36,232 nt of DNA from an uncultured Prevotella sp. Its GTDB lineage: Bacteria > Bacteroidota > Bacteroidia > Bacteroidales > Bacteroidaceae. The notes under the pieces were generated by a model that saw nothing but the letters and a program-made list of their open reading frames with translations, did not search any database and was not told the DNA's origin. The translations under genes and the position numbers were made by a program. Each line of letters opens with the position of its first letter. Position 1 is the first letter of the stretch. Positions 16,133 through 25,038 of this stretch are shown piece by piece. The stretch is from the NCBI GenBank assembly GCA_947170265.1, contig CAMVSV010000024.1, positions 1-36,232 on the forward strand, in the 5' to 3' direction.

Positions 16133-17266
16133 CTAAAGGTTATACAACTTATCTTTATCGTATTCGTGATCATACTCATATTGCTCCCAGATATAATCAC
16201 CTTCACGCACATCATCAGTCAGAAAGGTCTTATACGGTGATAGCAATATGCCCCATGCCAGAAGAATACGCATAAAGAGCGCAAAGAACATCAGAACAAG
16301 TCCATAACGTAGCGGCACACCTCTGCCCGACTTACAGAAACGTGTCAACATTATTATAATGCCCATTATTCCATACCACGCTATTCGTCCACCATCGCTT
16401 GACTTACAGAACAGCAGCAGTATGCCACAGAACATAAGGTAAAGGTTCAGATATGACAACGTCTCCTCATCGTTGGCAACAGTGTTGTAGTTATTATAGA
16501 GGATTATCAGAAACAGTATAGACTCCACCACATACTCATACCTGAAGCCAAACTCCGCCGCATTGGCGTGTGAGGAAATATTGGAATTGCCAACAAGTCC
16601 TCCTACAACGGCGAAAGCCTGTCCTACACCTATCAATCCCAACACAAACAGCCCCAGCATCACAGGCATAATGGCATTGAAACTACGTTTCTTCAGTGGT
16701 ATGAAATACAGAAGAGCCATTATGGCAGCAGAGTTATGAGCCATTGCCGCCAAGAGTATCATTCCCATGTATTTCCATTTCTTCCTGTCCCTGTAATATG
16801 GCAGCGACAGCCATACTATGCCGGCAGCCAGCACCTGCCTGAGATAGGTGAATGTGAAGAAAAACATAAGCCCCAGAAACACCAGCAGGGCAAAAAACGG
16901 ATATTCTGTATACTTATAGAAACATACCGCATAAACGATATATACTATCAGTGTATATAACAATATAAAAACATATCGGTTAGGAGTCAGAAAACCGATA
17001 AGTGTGTTTATCAATCCATACAGCGGCTCCTTGCTGAAGAATTTCTCATATACTTCACTATCACCTTCAGCAACCCCCTCTGCATTACTTGTAAACACCT
17101 CCGCATAGATATATCTGTCGTAGCCGCCAAGCATGTCGCTTATTCCTACGAACACGCCTATTGCCACCACATAGAAAAAGAAAAAAGATTTTGGTTTACT
17201 CTTGTTGCTGAAAGATGCCAGCGCAAGAATAGCTGTCAGAAAGAAAACAATTAGATAAGGATACAT
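16133..17266 (-). CDS. EpsG-family O-antigen/capsule polymerase (Wzy-type)
   Basis: This 377-residue integral membrane protein has about ten hydrophobic segments spread over its whole length and a charged C-terminal tail (YEYDHEYDKDK). It has the features I associate with the EpsG family: an early GGYDRYIY loop, a long extracytoplasmic loop (about 60-85), and FTYLRQVLAAGI (about 139-150) followed by AAMAHNSAAIMAL (about 173-185). The Arg and His there are conserved in the family. It would join flipped repeat units into the polymer at the periplasmic face of the inner membrane. It is the only polymerase candidate in the locus. Upstream lies a 151-base AT-rich gap. Confidence 0.8.
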   Translation of the reverse strand: MYPYLIVFFLTAILALASFSNKSKPKSFFFFYVVAIGVFVGISDMLGGYDRYIYAEVFTSNAEGVAEGDSEVYEKFFSKEPLYGLINTLIGFLTPNRYVFILLYTLIVYIVYAVCFYKYTEYPFFALLVFLGLMFFFTFTYLRQVLAAGIVWLSLPYYRDRKKWKYMGMILLAAMAHNSAAIMALLYFIPLKKRSFNAIMPVMLGLFVLGLIGVGQAFAVVGGLVGNSNISSHANAAEFGFRYEYVVESILFLIILYNNYNTVANDEETLSYLNLYLMFCGILLLFCKSSDGGRIAWYGIMGIIIMLTRFCKSGRGVPLRYGLVLMFFALFMRILLAWGILLSPYKTFLTDDVREGDYIWEQYEYDHEYDKDKLYNL

Positions 17267-17417
17267 TATTCTATGCTAAATATTTATAAAGTTTCTTTTT
17301 GGAACGTTTGTGTTTTAACAGATTGTAAAAAAGAAAAACCTAAGTTACGATATCCAAGAGGAAGTGCCAATTTTGGCTAAAAAAACATGTATATTTAAGA
17401 ATAATGAAACATTAATT

Positions 17418-19196
17418 TCACCTGAAATATTTCTTCACATTCAATCTACGGGCATATTCCTTTGCCCCGGCATGAGTGAGGTGGATACCATCATGACTAT
17501 AGAAATGTTTGTCCGGCGTAAAGAAAGCATACTTTCCATTATTTTGTCGTATGGGACTCATCATGTCAATGTATTTTTCACCAAAGACAACCTTTTCCTC
17601 TTGCATTTCTTTTTCTTCTGACACCGGCAATAAAAAAGACTGCGAATAATTGCCTTTACCATATCTGATGTTGTTATACACAATACCATTCCGATAGGTA
17701 TAATTTTTTCTGCCGACCCTGTAGAATCGTTTCTCCATCATACGTTTAAGATATGGATAGTATATATCAAATGGAGAACAGTTTGCAACAAACACATAGT
17801 CTGCCTTGGTTATCCTATCATTAAGCACCGCATCTGCGTCCCTGTGTATCGAGATATTCATAGTGCTGTCTATACCAGCCTCTCTCAGAATGTTTATCCA
17901 GTCACGAGCAAAGCTGTCACCAACGACAAGGATATTCTGCTTTCCATTTTCAGGGAAGTCAACATCCATTGATTCATTGCGTTGGTTATAGTCCTGCGAC
18001 TCTATATCCCCGGACGTTGCAACATACAGTTCTAATTCCGGTATATCCCTAACCAGTCCATTTTGCTTATACCATTTGTACGAACAGCCTACAATTACAA
18101 TCAGCACAATCACTGAAACGATATTGAATGCAACTTTACCCCACTTTAATCTCGTAATGTCATCTAATCCTCGTTCAACATATCGGTATGACAACCAACC
18201 TATAATGATGCACAATGCAAATATTATCAGATAGTCAGGAACCGCAAAATCATCGTTAATGACATACCTATAGAAGGCTATGATTACTTGGTGCCACAAA
18301 TAAAAGCTATAGCTCGCCACGCCTAAATACGCAAGTGCACCTACAGGCATTCTTAATGGTTTCCATTTTATGTCGTTTGAAGACATCTCCCAAGGAAGGG
18401 CCAACAGAGCGCATGAAAATATTGTTGAAATAAGCAGTTTAACCTGTCCACTTTCCAAGCTTCCATTAACAAACAACAATGCTACAAGCAGTAACAACAG
18501 GAGATAAACTGTCAATCTGTCTTTCACTCTTAACATGCCCATGGCATAGAGGGCTACTCCCCCACCTGCGGCAAATTCAAACAGTCGTGCGGGCAGCAGA
18601 TAAAATTTAGCAGAAGCATCGTTTGTTTGGATTAGATAATACAATAGTGAAGCCATAAACATAAAACCAATCACATAGATGTACTTCTTACCCCCACCAA
18701 GCTTCTTTCCTAAAAGCAGCAATAACGCATAAACGACATAGAACTGCATCAACAATGCCACATACCATGTATGCATCAATGGCTTGTAGTCATTACTTCC
18801 GTCCCAGTAGTCCGCACTTGTGATATACTGCACTACGTTATTCAGGAACAGTGGCGTTGCTGCTGCTGACTCTGCTGTGTTCTTTAAAGCCATCGGCAAC
18901 ATCAACACATATCCGAGCACTAAAGACAACACAGATACTATCAACAATAAAGGTAAGAGCCTGAAAACCCGTTTGTTTAGGAAGCAGAAATACCCAAAGC
19001 TTCCATTATCCTGTTGCCTGATAATACTCTTCGTCGTTAGATACCCAGCAATAACCAGAAACACATCCACGCCAAGATACCCATACTTGCATATCCCGAT
19101 ATGGTATAACACAACGGCAATTATCGCCACACCCTTTAACAGGTCAAGCGACAAAGACCTGCTACCATTTGTATTCGATGTAGAATTGTTGTTCAT
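17418..19196 (-). CDS. OafA-type membrane acyltransferase with C-terminal SGNH domain
   Basis: This 592-residue two-domain protein is predicted to O-acylate (usually acetylate) the polysaccharide. Residues 15-345 form the multi-pass acyltransferase 3 domain, with the conserved histidine in VVLYHIG (His32) and the motif GVDVFLVIAGYL (42-53). After a linker helix, residues 421-592 form a periplasmic SGNH hydrolase-like domain. Its nucleophile motif is VVGDSFA (Ser428) and its catalytic Asp569/His572 lie in SHDGIHL. In this family the membrane part moves the acyl group across and the SGNH part transfers it to sugar. It may have its own promoter at 19285-19314. Acceptor sugar unknown. Confidence 0.9.
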   Translation of the reverse strand: MNNNSTSNTNGSRSLSLDLLKGVAIIAVVLYHIGICKYGYLGVDVFLVIAGYLTTKSIIRQQDNGSFGYFCFLNKRVFRLLPLLLIVSVLSLVLGYVLMLPMALKNTAESAAATPLFLNNVVQYITSADYWDGSNDYKPLMHTWYVALLMQFYVVYALLLLLGKKLGGGKKYIYVIGFMFMASLLYYLIQTNDASAKFYLLPARLFEFAAGGGVALYAMGMLRVKDRLTVYLLLLLLVALLFVNGSLESGQVKLLISTIFSCALLALPWEMSSNDIKWKPLRMPVGALAYLGVASYSFYLWHQVIIAFYRYVINDDFAVPDYLIIFALCIIIGWLSYRYVERGLDDITRLKWGKVAFNIVSVIVLIVIVGCSYKWYKQNGLVRDIPELELYVATSGDIESQDYNQRNESMDVDFPENGKQNILVVGDSFARDWINILREAGIDSTMNISIHRDADAVLNDRITKADYVFVANCSPFDIYYPYLKRMMEKRFYRVGRKNYTYRNGIVYNNIRYGKGNYSQSFLLPVSEEKEMQEEKVVFGEKYIDMMSPIRQNNGKYAFFTPDKHFYSHDGIHLTHAGAKEYARRLNVKKYFR

Positions 19197-19284
19197 AAAT
19201 ATTTGACTTTATAATAAAAAGCTTTCTTGAGTGTAAAACCTGATACGCCATAACAATTCATATACAGGCTGTCATTCAAACATT

Positions 19285-19314
19285 CAAAGTTACCTAAATC
19301 TAAATTTATACAAA
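19285..19314 (-). promoter_or_regulatory. possible internal promoter for the OafA-type gene
   Basis: On the minus strand TTTG (19314-19311), an 18-base spacer and TAACTTTG (19292-19285) fit the Bacteroidetes promoter. It overlaps the end of the upstream glycosyltransferase gene and would give a leader of about 80 bases before 19196. Confidence 0.5.
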
Positions 19315-20246
19315 AAAGAAAACATGATTAATAGTCTCTTATGATTCATGAAATGGATGACATACTTTGCTCTTTTCTTATTTACATGCTTTATCGGATA
19401 TAATCCCATTTCTTCATACATCTTGATTGTTTTTTTCAATCGTTTAGTGTTATAAAAGGCTACTAAACTATACAAGTGTCCAGCGATACTATAGTTTAAC
19501 TGAGCTTGGACTACCTCAAGCATATTATTGTCGTTAATATGTTTTAACTCATTAAGTATCGTTGTATGAACTGTTATGGAATCACTAGATGTCTTAATAA
19601 GATTTCTTAAAGAGCGATTCAATGATGTAGAATTTTCATTTGTATGATCATATACATAACCTGAACATGATAATGTATAAATATACTCATGTGAACTTAA
19701 ATATTGAATATTAAACAAAAAATCTTCAATATTTTTTAATCCATCCAAAAATTTTAATGAGCCGAGAGAAGACTTTTTATATACTTTTGTAGCTGCGAAC
19801 ATACAAGGATTGTCTCTTAAGAAATCTATACATTTCATAAAACGTTCCTCAATATAAAGCTCCCTATAAGTTTCACCCTTTCGTGTTATATATTGATAGT
19901 TAAAAGTTAATACATCTGGCTGTTTTGCCTTTAATACATAAAATAGCTTTGAAAAAAAACCATTGGGAATATAATCATCCGCATCAACAAACCAAACATA
20001 GTCTCCTTTTGATTCACTTAGTCCACGATTACGAGTTGTTGAAGTACCTTTATTCCGATGAGTAAATACCCTAATGTTCTTGTATCGTTTCGATAATTGC
20101 AGACACACATCTAAACTATTGTCTTTACTACCATCATTAACTAAGATAATCTCAAAACAGTAGTCACCTTGTAATTCAATGCTTTCAATACATCTACTTA
20201 CAAGGTTTTCGCAATTATATACAGGAATAATAATGGATAAATACAT
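19290..20246 (-). CDS. glycosyltransferase family 2
   Basis: This 318-residue GT-A enzyme has the family 2 signature SIIIPVYNCENLVSRCI, LVNDGSKDNS (36-45) and the metal-binding VDADDYIPNGF (Asp88, Asp90 and Asp91). The segment GTSTTRNRGL (67-76) is also typical. The C-terminal half is basic and aromatic-rich (KNVNKKRAKY-like), as in polysaccharide-locus members that rest on the membrane. Its ATG overlaps the stop of the acyltransferase gene by one base (TAATG), implying translational coupling. It adds one sugar to the repeat unit; the donor is unknown. Confidence 0.88.
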   Translation of the reverse strand: MYLSIIIPVYNCENLVSRCIESIELQGDYCFEIILVNDGSKDNSLDVCLQLSKRYKNIRVFTHRNKGTSTTRNRGLSESKGDYVWFVDADDYIPNGFFSKLFYVLKAKQPDVLTFNYQYITRKGETYRELYIEERFMKCIDFLRDNPCMFAATKVYKKSSLGSLKFLDGLKNIEDFLFNIQYLSSHEYIYTLSCSGYVYDHTNENSTSLNRSLRNLIKTSSDSITVHTTILNELKHINDNNMLEVVQAQLNYSIAGHLYSLVAFYNTKRLKKTIKMYEEMGLYPIKHVNKKRAKYVIHFMNHKRLLIMFSFLYKFRFR

Positions 20247-21274
20247 TATATTTTTAATAATACTATTATTTTATTGTAAATGAAATCAATTAGAAAAGAA
20301 AAGACATACGAAATGACAACTAATACAAAAAAAATAATTAGTGGATATTTCAAATAAAACAAATAAGCAGAAAAGAAATACCAACAAAAGTATGCATGAA
20401 TAAACCACATACTTGTACTTTTCCGACCTAATTCCTTTATAACTTGAATTAAATAGGAATTCTTTTTAGCCACTACAAGCAAAAGACAAAAAGCTACAAT
20501 ATAATATGGATAAATCAAAGCAGAAACTCCCTGATTATGTCTAATAGATATAACTAAAACCACAATCAAAGCTAGCACAAAATACCCCCCCCAAGATTTT
20601 AGAAAAACACGAAGAGCTTGCTTCATTACTAAGTATTTCGCTGTTAACATTCCCAAAGTAAATGGAAATAATAATTCAAAAAAATGCTCCGGGATATATG
20701 CATACTGGTTGGAATATAGAAATTCACCATACAAAGAAACAATGCGAATACACACAAAATGAATTATAAATGTTACAACAAATATAATATGCAGTTTAGC
20801 CTTGTCATATATCTTAAATAAGAATCTTGATGATAAAGACAGCAACATGTAAGGAAAGAGAAACCATAGTGTGCCGTTATAAGTTGTTTTCCAACCAGTT
20901 AAATTTTTTATAATCGTTTCATAATTTCCTGGATATTGTTCAGATCCCACCATTAAAAGTCCAATTGGAACAAATATTATTAAAGTTAGCCAATATTTAA
21001 GATACAGCTTAAGTATTCGCTTAATATTATTGTTCCGACTATTACAATATGATATATATAATCCGTAACCAGATATATAAATATAAATATATACTGGATT
21101 GGATGCATTTGACAACAATTGTACTAAAGATTCGTTGTTTACATAAATTTGTGGATTACTCATCGAAATCCATGGCTCACCATGAAATAAATGCAGGAAA
21201 AGCATCATGAGAATCGCGACACCTTTCAAAAAGAGTGTGTCACCTTTTGAAAATATAGAAGCGTTTTTCATCAT
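20246..21274 (-). CDS. membrane acyltransferase (acyltransferase 3 family)
   Basis: This 342-residue multi-pass membrane protein with about ten hydrophobic segments lacks an SGNH domain. The N-terminal motif LKGVAILMMLFLHLFHGEPW carries the family's conserved histidine. ISGYGLYISY corresponds to the usual FFxxSG(F/Y) segment, and a second family signature lies at SMWFIHAYFCWYFFS. It is predicted to O-acetylate or otherwise acylate a sugar of the repeat unit. It abuts the flippase gene (flippase stop 21275, start here 21274) and overlaps the downstream glycosyltransferase by one base. Codons TGG GGG GGG (plus-strand C8 at 20585-20592) make a slip-prone tract in mid-gene, so expression might switch on and off. 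Confidence 0.85.
   Translation of the reverse strand: MMKNASIFSKGDTLFLKGVAILMMLFLHLFHGEPWISMSNPQIYVNNESLVQLLSNASNPVYIYIYISGYGLYISYCNSRNNNIKRILKLYLKYWLTLIIFVPIGLLMVGSEQYPGNYETIIKNLTGWKTTYNGTLWFLFPYMLLSLSSRFLFKIYDKAKLHIIFVVTFIIHFVCIRIVSLYGEFLYSNQYAYIPEHFFELLFPFTLGMLTAKYLVMKQALRVFLKSWGGYFVLALIVVLVISIRHNQGVSALIYPYYIVAFCLLLVVAKKNSYLIQVIKELGRKSTSMWFIHAYFCWYFFSAYLFYLKYPLIIFFVLVVISYVFSFLIDFIYNKIIVLLKI
20585..20592 (-). repeat. G8 homopolymer tract in acyltransferase gene
   Basis: Eight consecutive C on the plus strand (G on the coding strand) lie at about two-thirds of the acyltransferase gene, in the codons for Ser-Trp-Gly-Gly. Loss or gain of one base would shift the frame. The surrounding DNA is AT-rich, which makes such a run stand out. 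Confidence 0.85.
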
Positions 21275-22714
21275 TTATTTTTCCACAGAACCCTGTAATA
21301 CAGAGGATTTAATAATACAAAAATTTTGTATTACAAACCAAATCAAGCACAATAGTATACAATACATCATCTTCCATGAAATGCCATCCGAATAAAAAGA
21401 AACACATATTATCACATACGGTATAGAAAACAAAATATATTTAATCATTCTTCGATATGGAAGTTTAAATCCAAATATTCGCTCAAAATAATATATACCG
21501 ACCAATAACACCATCATGGTCGATAAAACTAAACTTATAGCAGAACCTGTTGCTTTATAAAGCGGGGTAAAAATAATATTCAGTATCAGAGCCATAGCAG
21601 CTCCCACCAAAGATAAGACAAGAACTGAGGTTGAATTACCTGCAGCCAGTAAAAACTGCTGGACTACAATTTGCTGCATAGCTGCTATAAATAGCAAACT
21701 TATAACAATTCTAAATGGTAGTTCTGCACCTTCATATCCAGGACCAGCAATAATATATATTATCTGTGATGCATATACATTTGAAAAGATTATTACTGGT
21801 ATCGTAAATATTAGAAGAACATCAAAAGTTCTAACCAATATGGCTTCCAAAGCTGTTTTGTCCCCTTTTCCAACAAGTTCACTTACTCGTGGCACCAAAA
21901 CTGTTGTCAATGCAGAAAATACCATTATCAAAATACCATACAACTTACATGCTGTAGAAAAATATCCAACTTGAGTATCATTAGTAGTTAGACCAAGATA
22001 AAAGGTACTAAATGTATTATAAAATGATGACAATATGCGATGTATGCCAAAACTAATGATTGGTAAAAATAACCCCGAAAAACACACGCTAAAGAGAGAA
22101 AATTTCACAAACTTTCTTGCATAGGTAAAGTTTAATAATGAGTTAACGGCTATCGTTCCGACCGTTAAACCATAATACAACAAAACATCCTCTTCATTTC
22201 TAATGAGTACAAATACACAAATAGCATAAACAATTCTGACGACAATAGATCTAATTGTGATATATTTAAAATTGGATAGCCCTTCAAAAAACCATTCTAT
22301 CAAAAAAACGCTAAAAATAATTTTTATAGCTCCAATCCACAGAAATTGCTTATATGGAAATAGTAAAGGAATAGTATATATGCAAATAATGAGAGCTAAA
22401 AGAGCTATTATTGATAAAATTAAGTTGATGATTAACAAAGAAGAAAAGACTCTTGAACAAGTTCCTTTGTCCTCCTTACATTTTGCTATTTCCCTGACAC
22501 CATAAGAGCCTATTCCGAGCGTTGAAAATAACACAAAATAAGTAATAATACTATCTACATAATTACATATGCCGATGTTAGTAACCCCCAAAACACGAGA
22601 AACATACGGGTAAGTTATAAAAGCAAAAATGAAATTACAGGACGTTAAAAGAAAACTATAAATAAAATTCTTTAACGTATTTGACCTATAAATCTTACCT
22701 GAGGTATAATCCAT
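21275..22714 (-). CDS. polysaccharide flippase (Wzx / MATE-like oligosaccharide exporter)
   Basis: This 479-residue integral membrane protein has about twelve to fourteen hydrophobic segments, the normal size for the family. The start (NTLKNFIYSFLLTSCNFIFAFITYPYVSRVLG) and the following GIGSYGVREIAK are typical of Wzx-type flippases of the polysaccharide synthase family. So is the mid-protein FSALTTVLVPRVSELVGKGD. It would move the undecaprenyl-diphosphate-linked repeat unit from the cytoplasmic to the periplasmic face, where the EpsG-type protein polymerises it. It sits between the acyltransferase and the first LicD gene in the AT-rich part of the operon. Confidence 0.92.
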   Translation of the reverse strand: MDYTSGKIYRSNTLKNFIYSFLLTSCNFIFAFITYPYVSRVLGVTNIGICNYVDSIITYFVLFSTLGIGSYGVREIAKCKEDKGTCSRVFSSLLIINLILSIIALLALIICIYTIPLLFPYKQFLWIGAIKIIFSVFLIEWFFEGLSNFKYITIRSIVVRIVYAICVFVLIRNEEDVLLYYGLTVGTIAVNSLLNFTYARKFVKFSLFSVCFSGLFLPIISFGIHRILSSFYNTFSTFYLGLTTNDTQVGYFSTACKLYGILIMVFSALTTVLVPRVSELVGKGDKTALEAILVRTFDVLLIFTIPVIIFSNVYASQIIYIIAGPGYEGAELPFRIVISLLFIAAMQQIVVQQFLLAAGNSTSVLVLSLVGAAMALILNIIFTPLYKATGSAISLVLSTMMVLLVGIYYFERIFGFKLPYRRMIKYILFSIPYVIICVSFYSDGISWKMMYCILLCLIWFVIQNFCIIKSSVLQGSVEK

Positions 22715-22743
22715 TCAATATATTATTGGAATTTAAATAATAA

Positions 22744-23676
22744 TCAGAATTGTATTCCTTTTTCTCTTAACACATCTGTATAAGACCTATCTGTATCTAT
22801 TATTTGAAATGTATGTAAAGAGCCACCTTTTACAAATTTATGCCAATCACCATATTGAACGCTTAATGTTTCATCATAATTCTCAATAATTGGAAACTTT
22901 GTAAATTCAAATTTAGTATCCTCAATATTTGAAAAGTCCTCACATTTATTATACTTTTTGGAAAATATTGACACTTTACAGCATCTTCTCGTATTTAAAT
23001 GGTTAAATTTTGTACACTCCTTTTCAAACCTTTCAAACAGCTGTTTCTGATATTCGCCACCAACTTTCCTGTTTAAACACTTCATTGTTATATAATAGTA
23101 TAACCTAACAATTCTTCGCGTTAAAGAAATATTTGTTTCCTGCCAATAATCAGACCTCGAACATGTTACTACTCTTTGATATTTTTTAAATAATGAAATT
23201 GCCTTACTATATTGATTTTCAATTTCTTTATCATCATCACTCCACTTATCAACAGGAAAGATATCAATGAAAATACCATGATGTCCAAAATAAAGATTAT
23301 GAAAACCCGTTGTAGCTTCATTCACAAGCTTAGAAAAACCACAAGCAAAATGTGGGTCTGTATGAAAATTTACGAGCGAATAAGGATAAGAAAATTCTTT
23401 TGGAGCAACTGCGCATAATTTTTCATAATCATCTCTAGGGAGATAAAAATCAATATCATCGTCCCATGGTATAAAACCTTGATGTCTGACTGCGCCCAAT
23501 AAAGTTCCTCCTTCTGCTGACAACCTTAAACCATATTTTTTGCAGACTTTTATTAATTTTACTGCTAAATCAATTTCAATAGCCCAAACCTCTTTTGTTT
23601 GTTTGGTTACTAAATGACCACATCTTTCTTCCTCATCTAAAAAGCCATCAGGTATTTCAATATCCAATTTAACCAT
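22744..23676 (-). CDS. LicD-family phosphotransferase (first copy)
   Basis: This 310-residue protein has the LicD domain: LRLSAEGGTLLGAVRHQGFIPWDDDIDFYLPRDDYEKL at about 50-87, with the metal-binding Asp run at 72-74 and Asp76 (PWDDDID). LicD proteins transfer phosphocholine, or a related phospho-alcohol, from a CDP donor to a sugar of teichoic acid, lipooligosaccharide or capsule. The second conserved block FGHHGIFIDIFPVDKW is also present. It lies 19 bases after the cytidylyltransferase fusion, the likely maker of its donor. No choline kinase (LicA) or choline transporter (LicB) is present, so choline is not the obvious substrate. Confidence 0.9.
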   Translation of the reverse strand: MVKLDIEIPDGFLDEEERCGHLVTKQTKEVWAIEIDLAVKLIKVCKKYGLRLSAEGGTLLGAVRHQGFIPWDDDIDFYLPRDDYEKLCAVAPKEFSYPYSLVNFHTDPHFACGFSKLVNEATTGFHNLYFGHHGIFIDIFPVDKWSDDDKEIENQYSKAISLFKKYQRVVTCSRSDYWQETNISLTRRIVRLYYYITMKCLNRKVGGEYQKQLFERFEKECTKFNHLNTRRCCKVSIFSKKYNKCEDFSNIEDTKFEFTKFPIIENYDETLSVQYGDWHKFVKGGSLHTFQIIDTDRSYTDVLREKGIQF

Positions 23677-23695
23677 ATTGCTTAAACTATTTATT

Positions 23696-25036
23696 CTATG
23701 AAATTTCTATATAATTACCCTTGTAAAAATCCTCCACTACCTCTATTATATGTTTTGAGATACAACTGTCTATATATAAAGCATTCGCATTATTTTTTTG
23801 TATAGATTTAAGAAAAGAAACTATCTGGTATCTTATTCCCTCCCCATCCAGTTGATAAAAATACCTTTTGTTATTTTGGGAATTTTCGTATCTAATTTCA
23901 AAATAATCTGTTTTCCACCATGGTGCGGGAACATAAACATATCCCTTTGTTCCAGAAATGATAAGTTCTCCTTCGGATTTTACTCCTTTGCCAACCTTTA
24001 AAGAAGCTACTGCATTGGAATATATGAATGATATTTTAGTAAATGAATCAAAATCTGTCGCTATGAGATGGGAGGTCATTTGCCTAGTAACGTCTTCTAC
24101 TCCCAACAATTGGAAAATAGGTAACATTGCAGTTGGTCCCCACGCACAAATACTATTCCATGTATATGGAGAAGGTTTCCCAGATCTTCTCTCCAAGTCT
24201 GACAAACTTGTACATGTAGTATCAATAGACTTAACCTCACCGATAATTCCACCTTTTACTAGAAGTAACATTCTACTATAAGCAGTAGAATAGGCTGTTT
24301 TAATAGAATCCGCCAATATTACACCATTTTGTAAAGCCAATTTATTCAATTCCTCATAATCTTTAAAAGACAATGCAATTGGAGATTCACATAAAACGTG
24401 TTTACCCGCCAGTATAGCTTTCCGTACTTGCTCATAATGCTTTGTCGGATGTGATACGATATACATGGCATCAGATACATCTATAAGCTCATCTAAATTT
24501 GTCGTTACCATAGGTAAATTCCTTACTTCATCAGAAAAGTCTGTCACATTTTCAGAGCATACTCCGCTGATGGTGATGCCATTTACAAATTGGCACTCAT
24601 TGATAAACTTATTAAGAATAGAAGATTCACCAACTAAACCTACAAACAATTCGCGTTTCTCTGCACGAATTTCAGAACTTGAAATACCCTCTGTCCTCTC
24701 TAGATAAACTACTTTACAAAATTCATTTAAATAATCGAACTTACCTTTCCAATCAGAACCTACCGTGAAAATATCTACATCATAACGTCTTATGTCATCA
24801 ATTTTTTGTCCTTCATACTCCTCTACTATAATTTCGTCAGCAAGACCAGTCGATCGTACAGCCTCGATACGCTCCATCAATGACTGCTGGGCATTAATTT
24901 TACCTCGACTCAAGTCAAAACTGTCAGAGGTTACACCAACAATTAGGTAGTCACCAAGTGCCTTGGCGCGTTCCAGCAACCGTATGTGACCATAGTGCAA
25001 AAGGTCGTAGGTTCCGTATGTAATAACTTTTACCAT
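23696..25036 (-). CDS. cytidylyltransferase (TagD-like) fused to Gfo/Idh/MocA-like domain
   Basis: This is a 446-residue fusion. Residues 1-128 are a nucleotidyltransferase of the glycerol-3-phosphate cytidylyltransferase type: GTYDLLHYGH (8-17, with the HxGH motif) and RTEGISSSEI (114-123, the ISTTxI-like motif). This half should join CTP to a phospho-alcohol to make a CDP-alcohol. Residues 130-446 resemble Gfo/Idh/MocA oxidoreductases (HPTKHYEQVRKAILAGKHVLCE, then a beta-sheet half). But the family EKP motif reads Glu217-Ser-Pro, so the catalytic lysine is missing, and the usual downstream D-x-x-x-H pattern is not evident in AWGPTAMLPIFQLLG. The second half may bind a nucleotide or sugar without redox activity. 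It sits between an aminotransferase and LicD. Confidence 0.85.
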   Translation of the reverse strand: MVKVITYGTYDLLHYGHIRLLERAKALGDYLIVGVTSDSFDLSRGKINAQQSLMERIEAVRSTGLADEIIVEEYEGQKIDDIRRYDVDIFTVGSDWKGKFDYLNEFCKVVYLERTEGISSSEIRAEKRELFVGLVGESSILNKFINECQFVNGITISGVCSENVTDFSDEVRNLPMVTTNLDELIDVSDAMYIVSHPTKHYEQVRKAILAGKHVLCESPIALSFKDYEELNKLALQNGVILADSIKTAYSTAYSRMLLLVKGGIIGEVKSIDTTCTSLSDLERRSGKPSPYTWNSICAWGPTAMLPIFQLLGVEDVTRQMTSHLIATDFDSFTKISFIYSNAVASLKVGKGVKSEGELIISGTKGYVYVPAPWWKTDYFEIRYENSQNNKRYFYQLDGEGIRYQIVSFLKSIQKNNANALYIDSCISKHIIEVVEDFYKGNYIEIS

Positions 25037-25038
25037 AA

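Noticed and set aside
17366..17377. GCCAATTTTGGC palindrome between the polymerase and OafA-type genes as a terminator
   Set aside because: The stem is short and is not followed by a T run in the direction of transcription.
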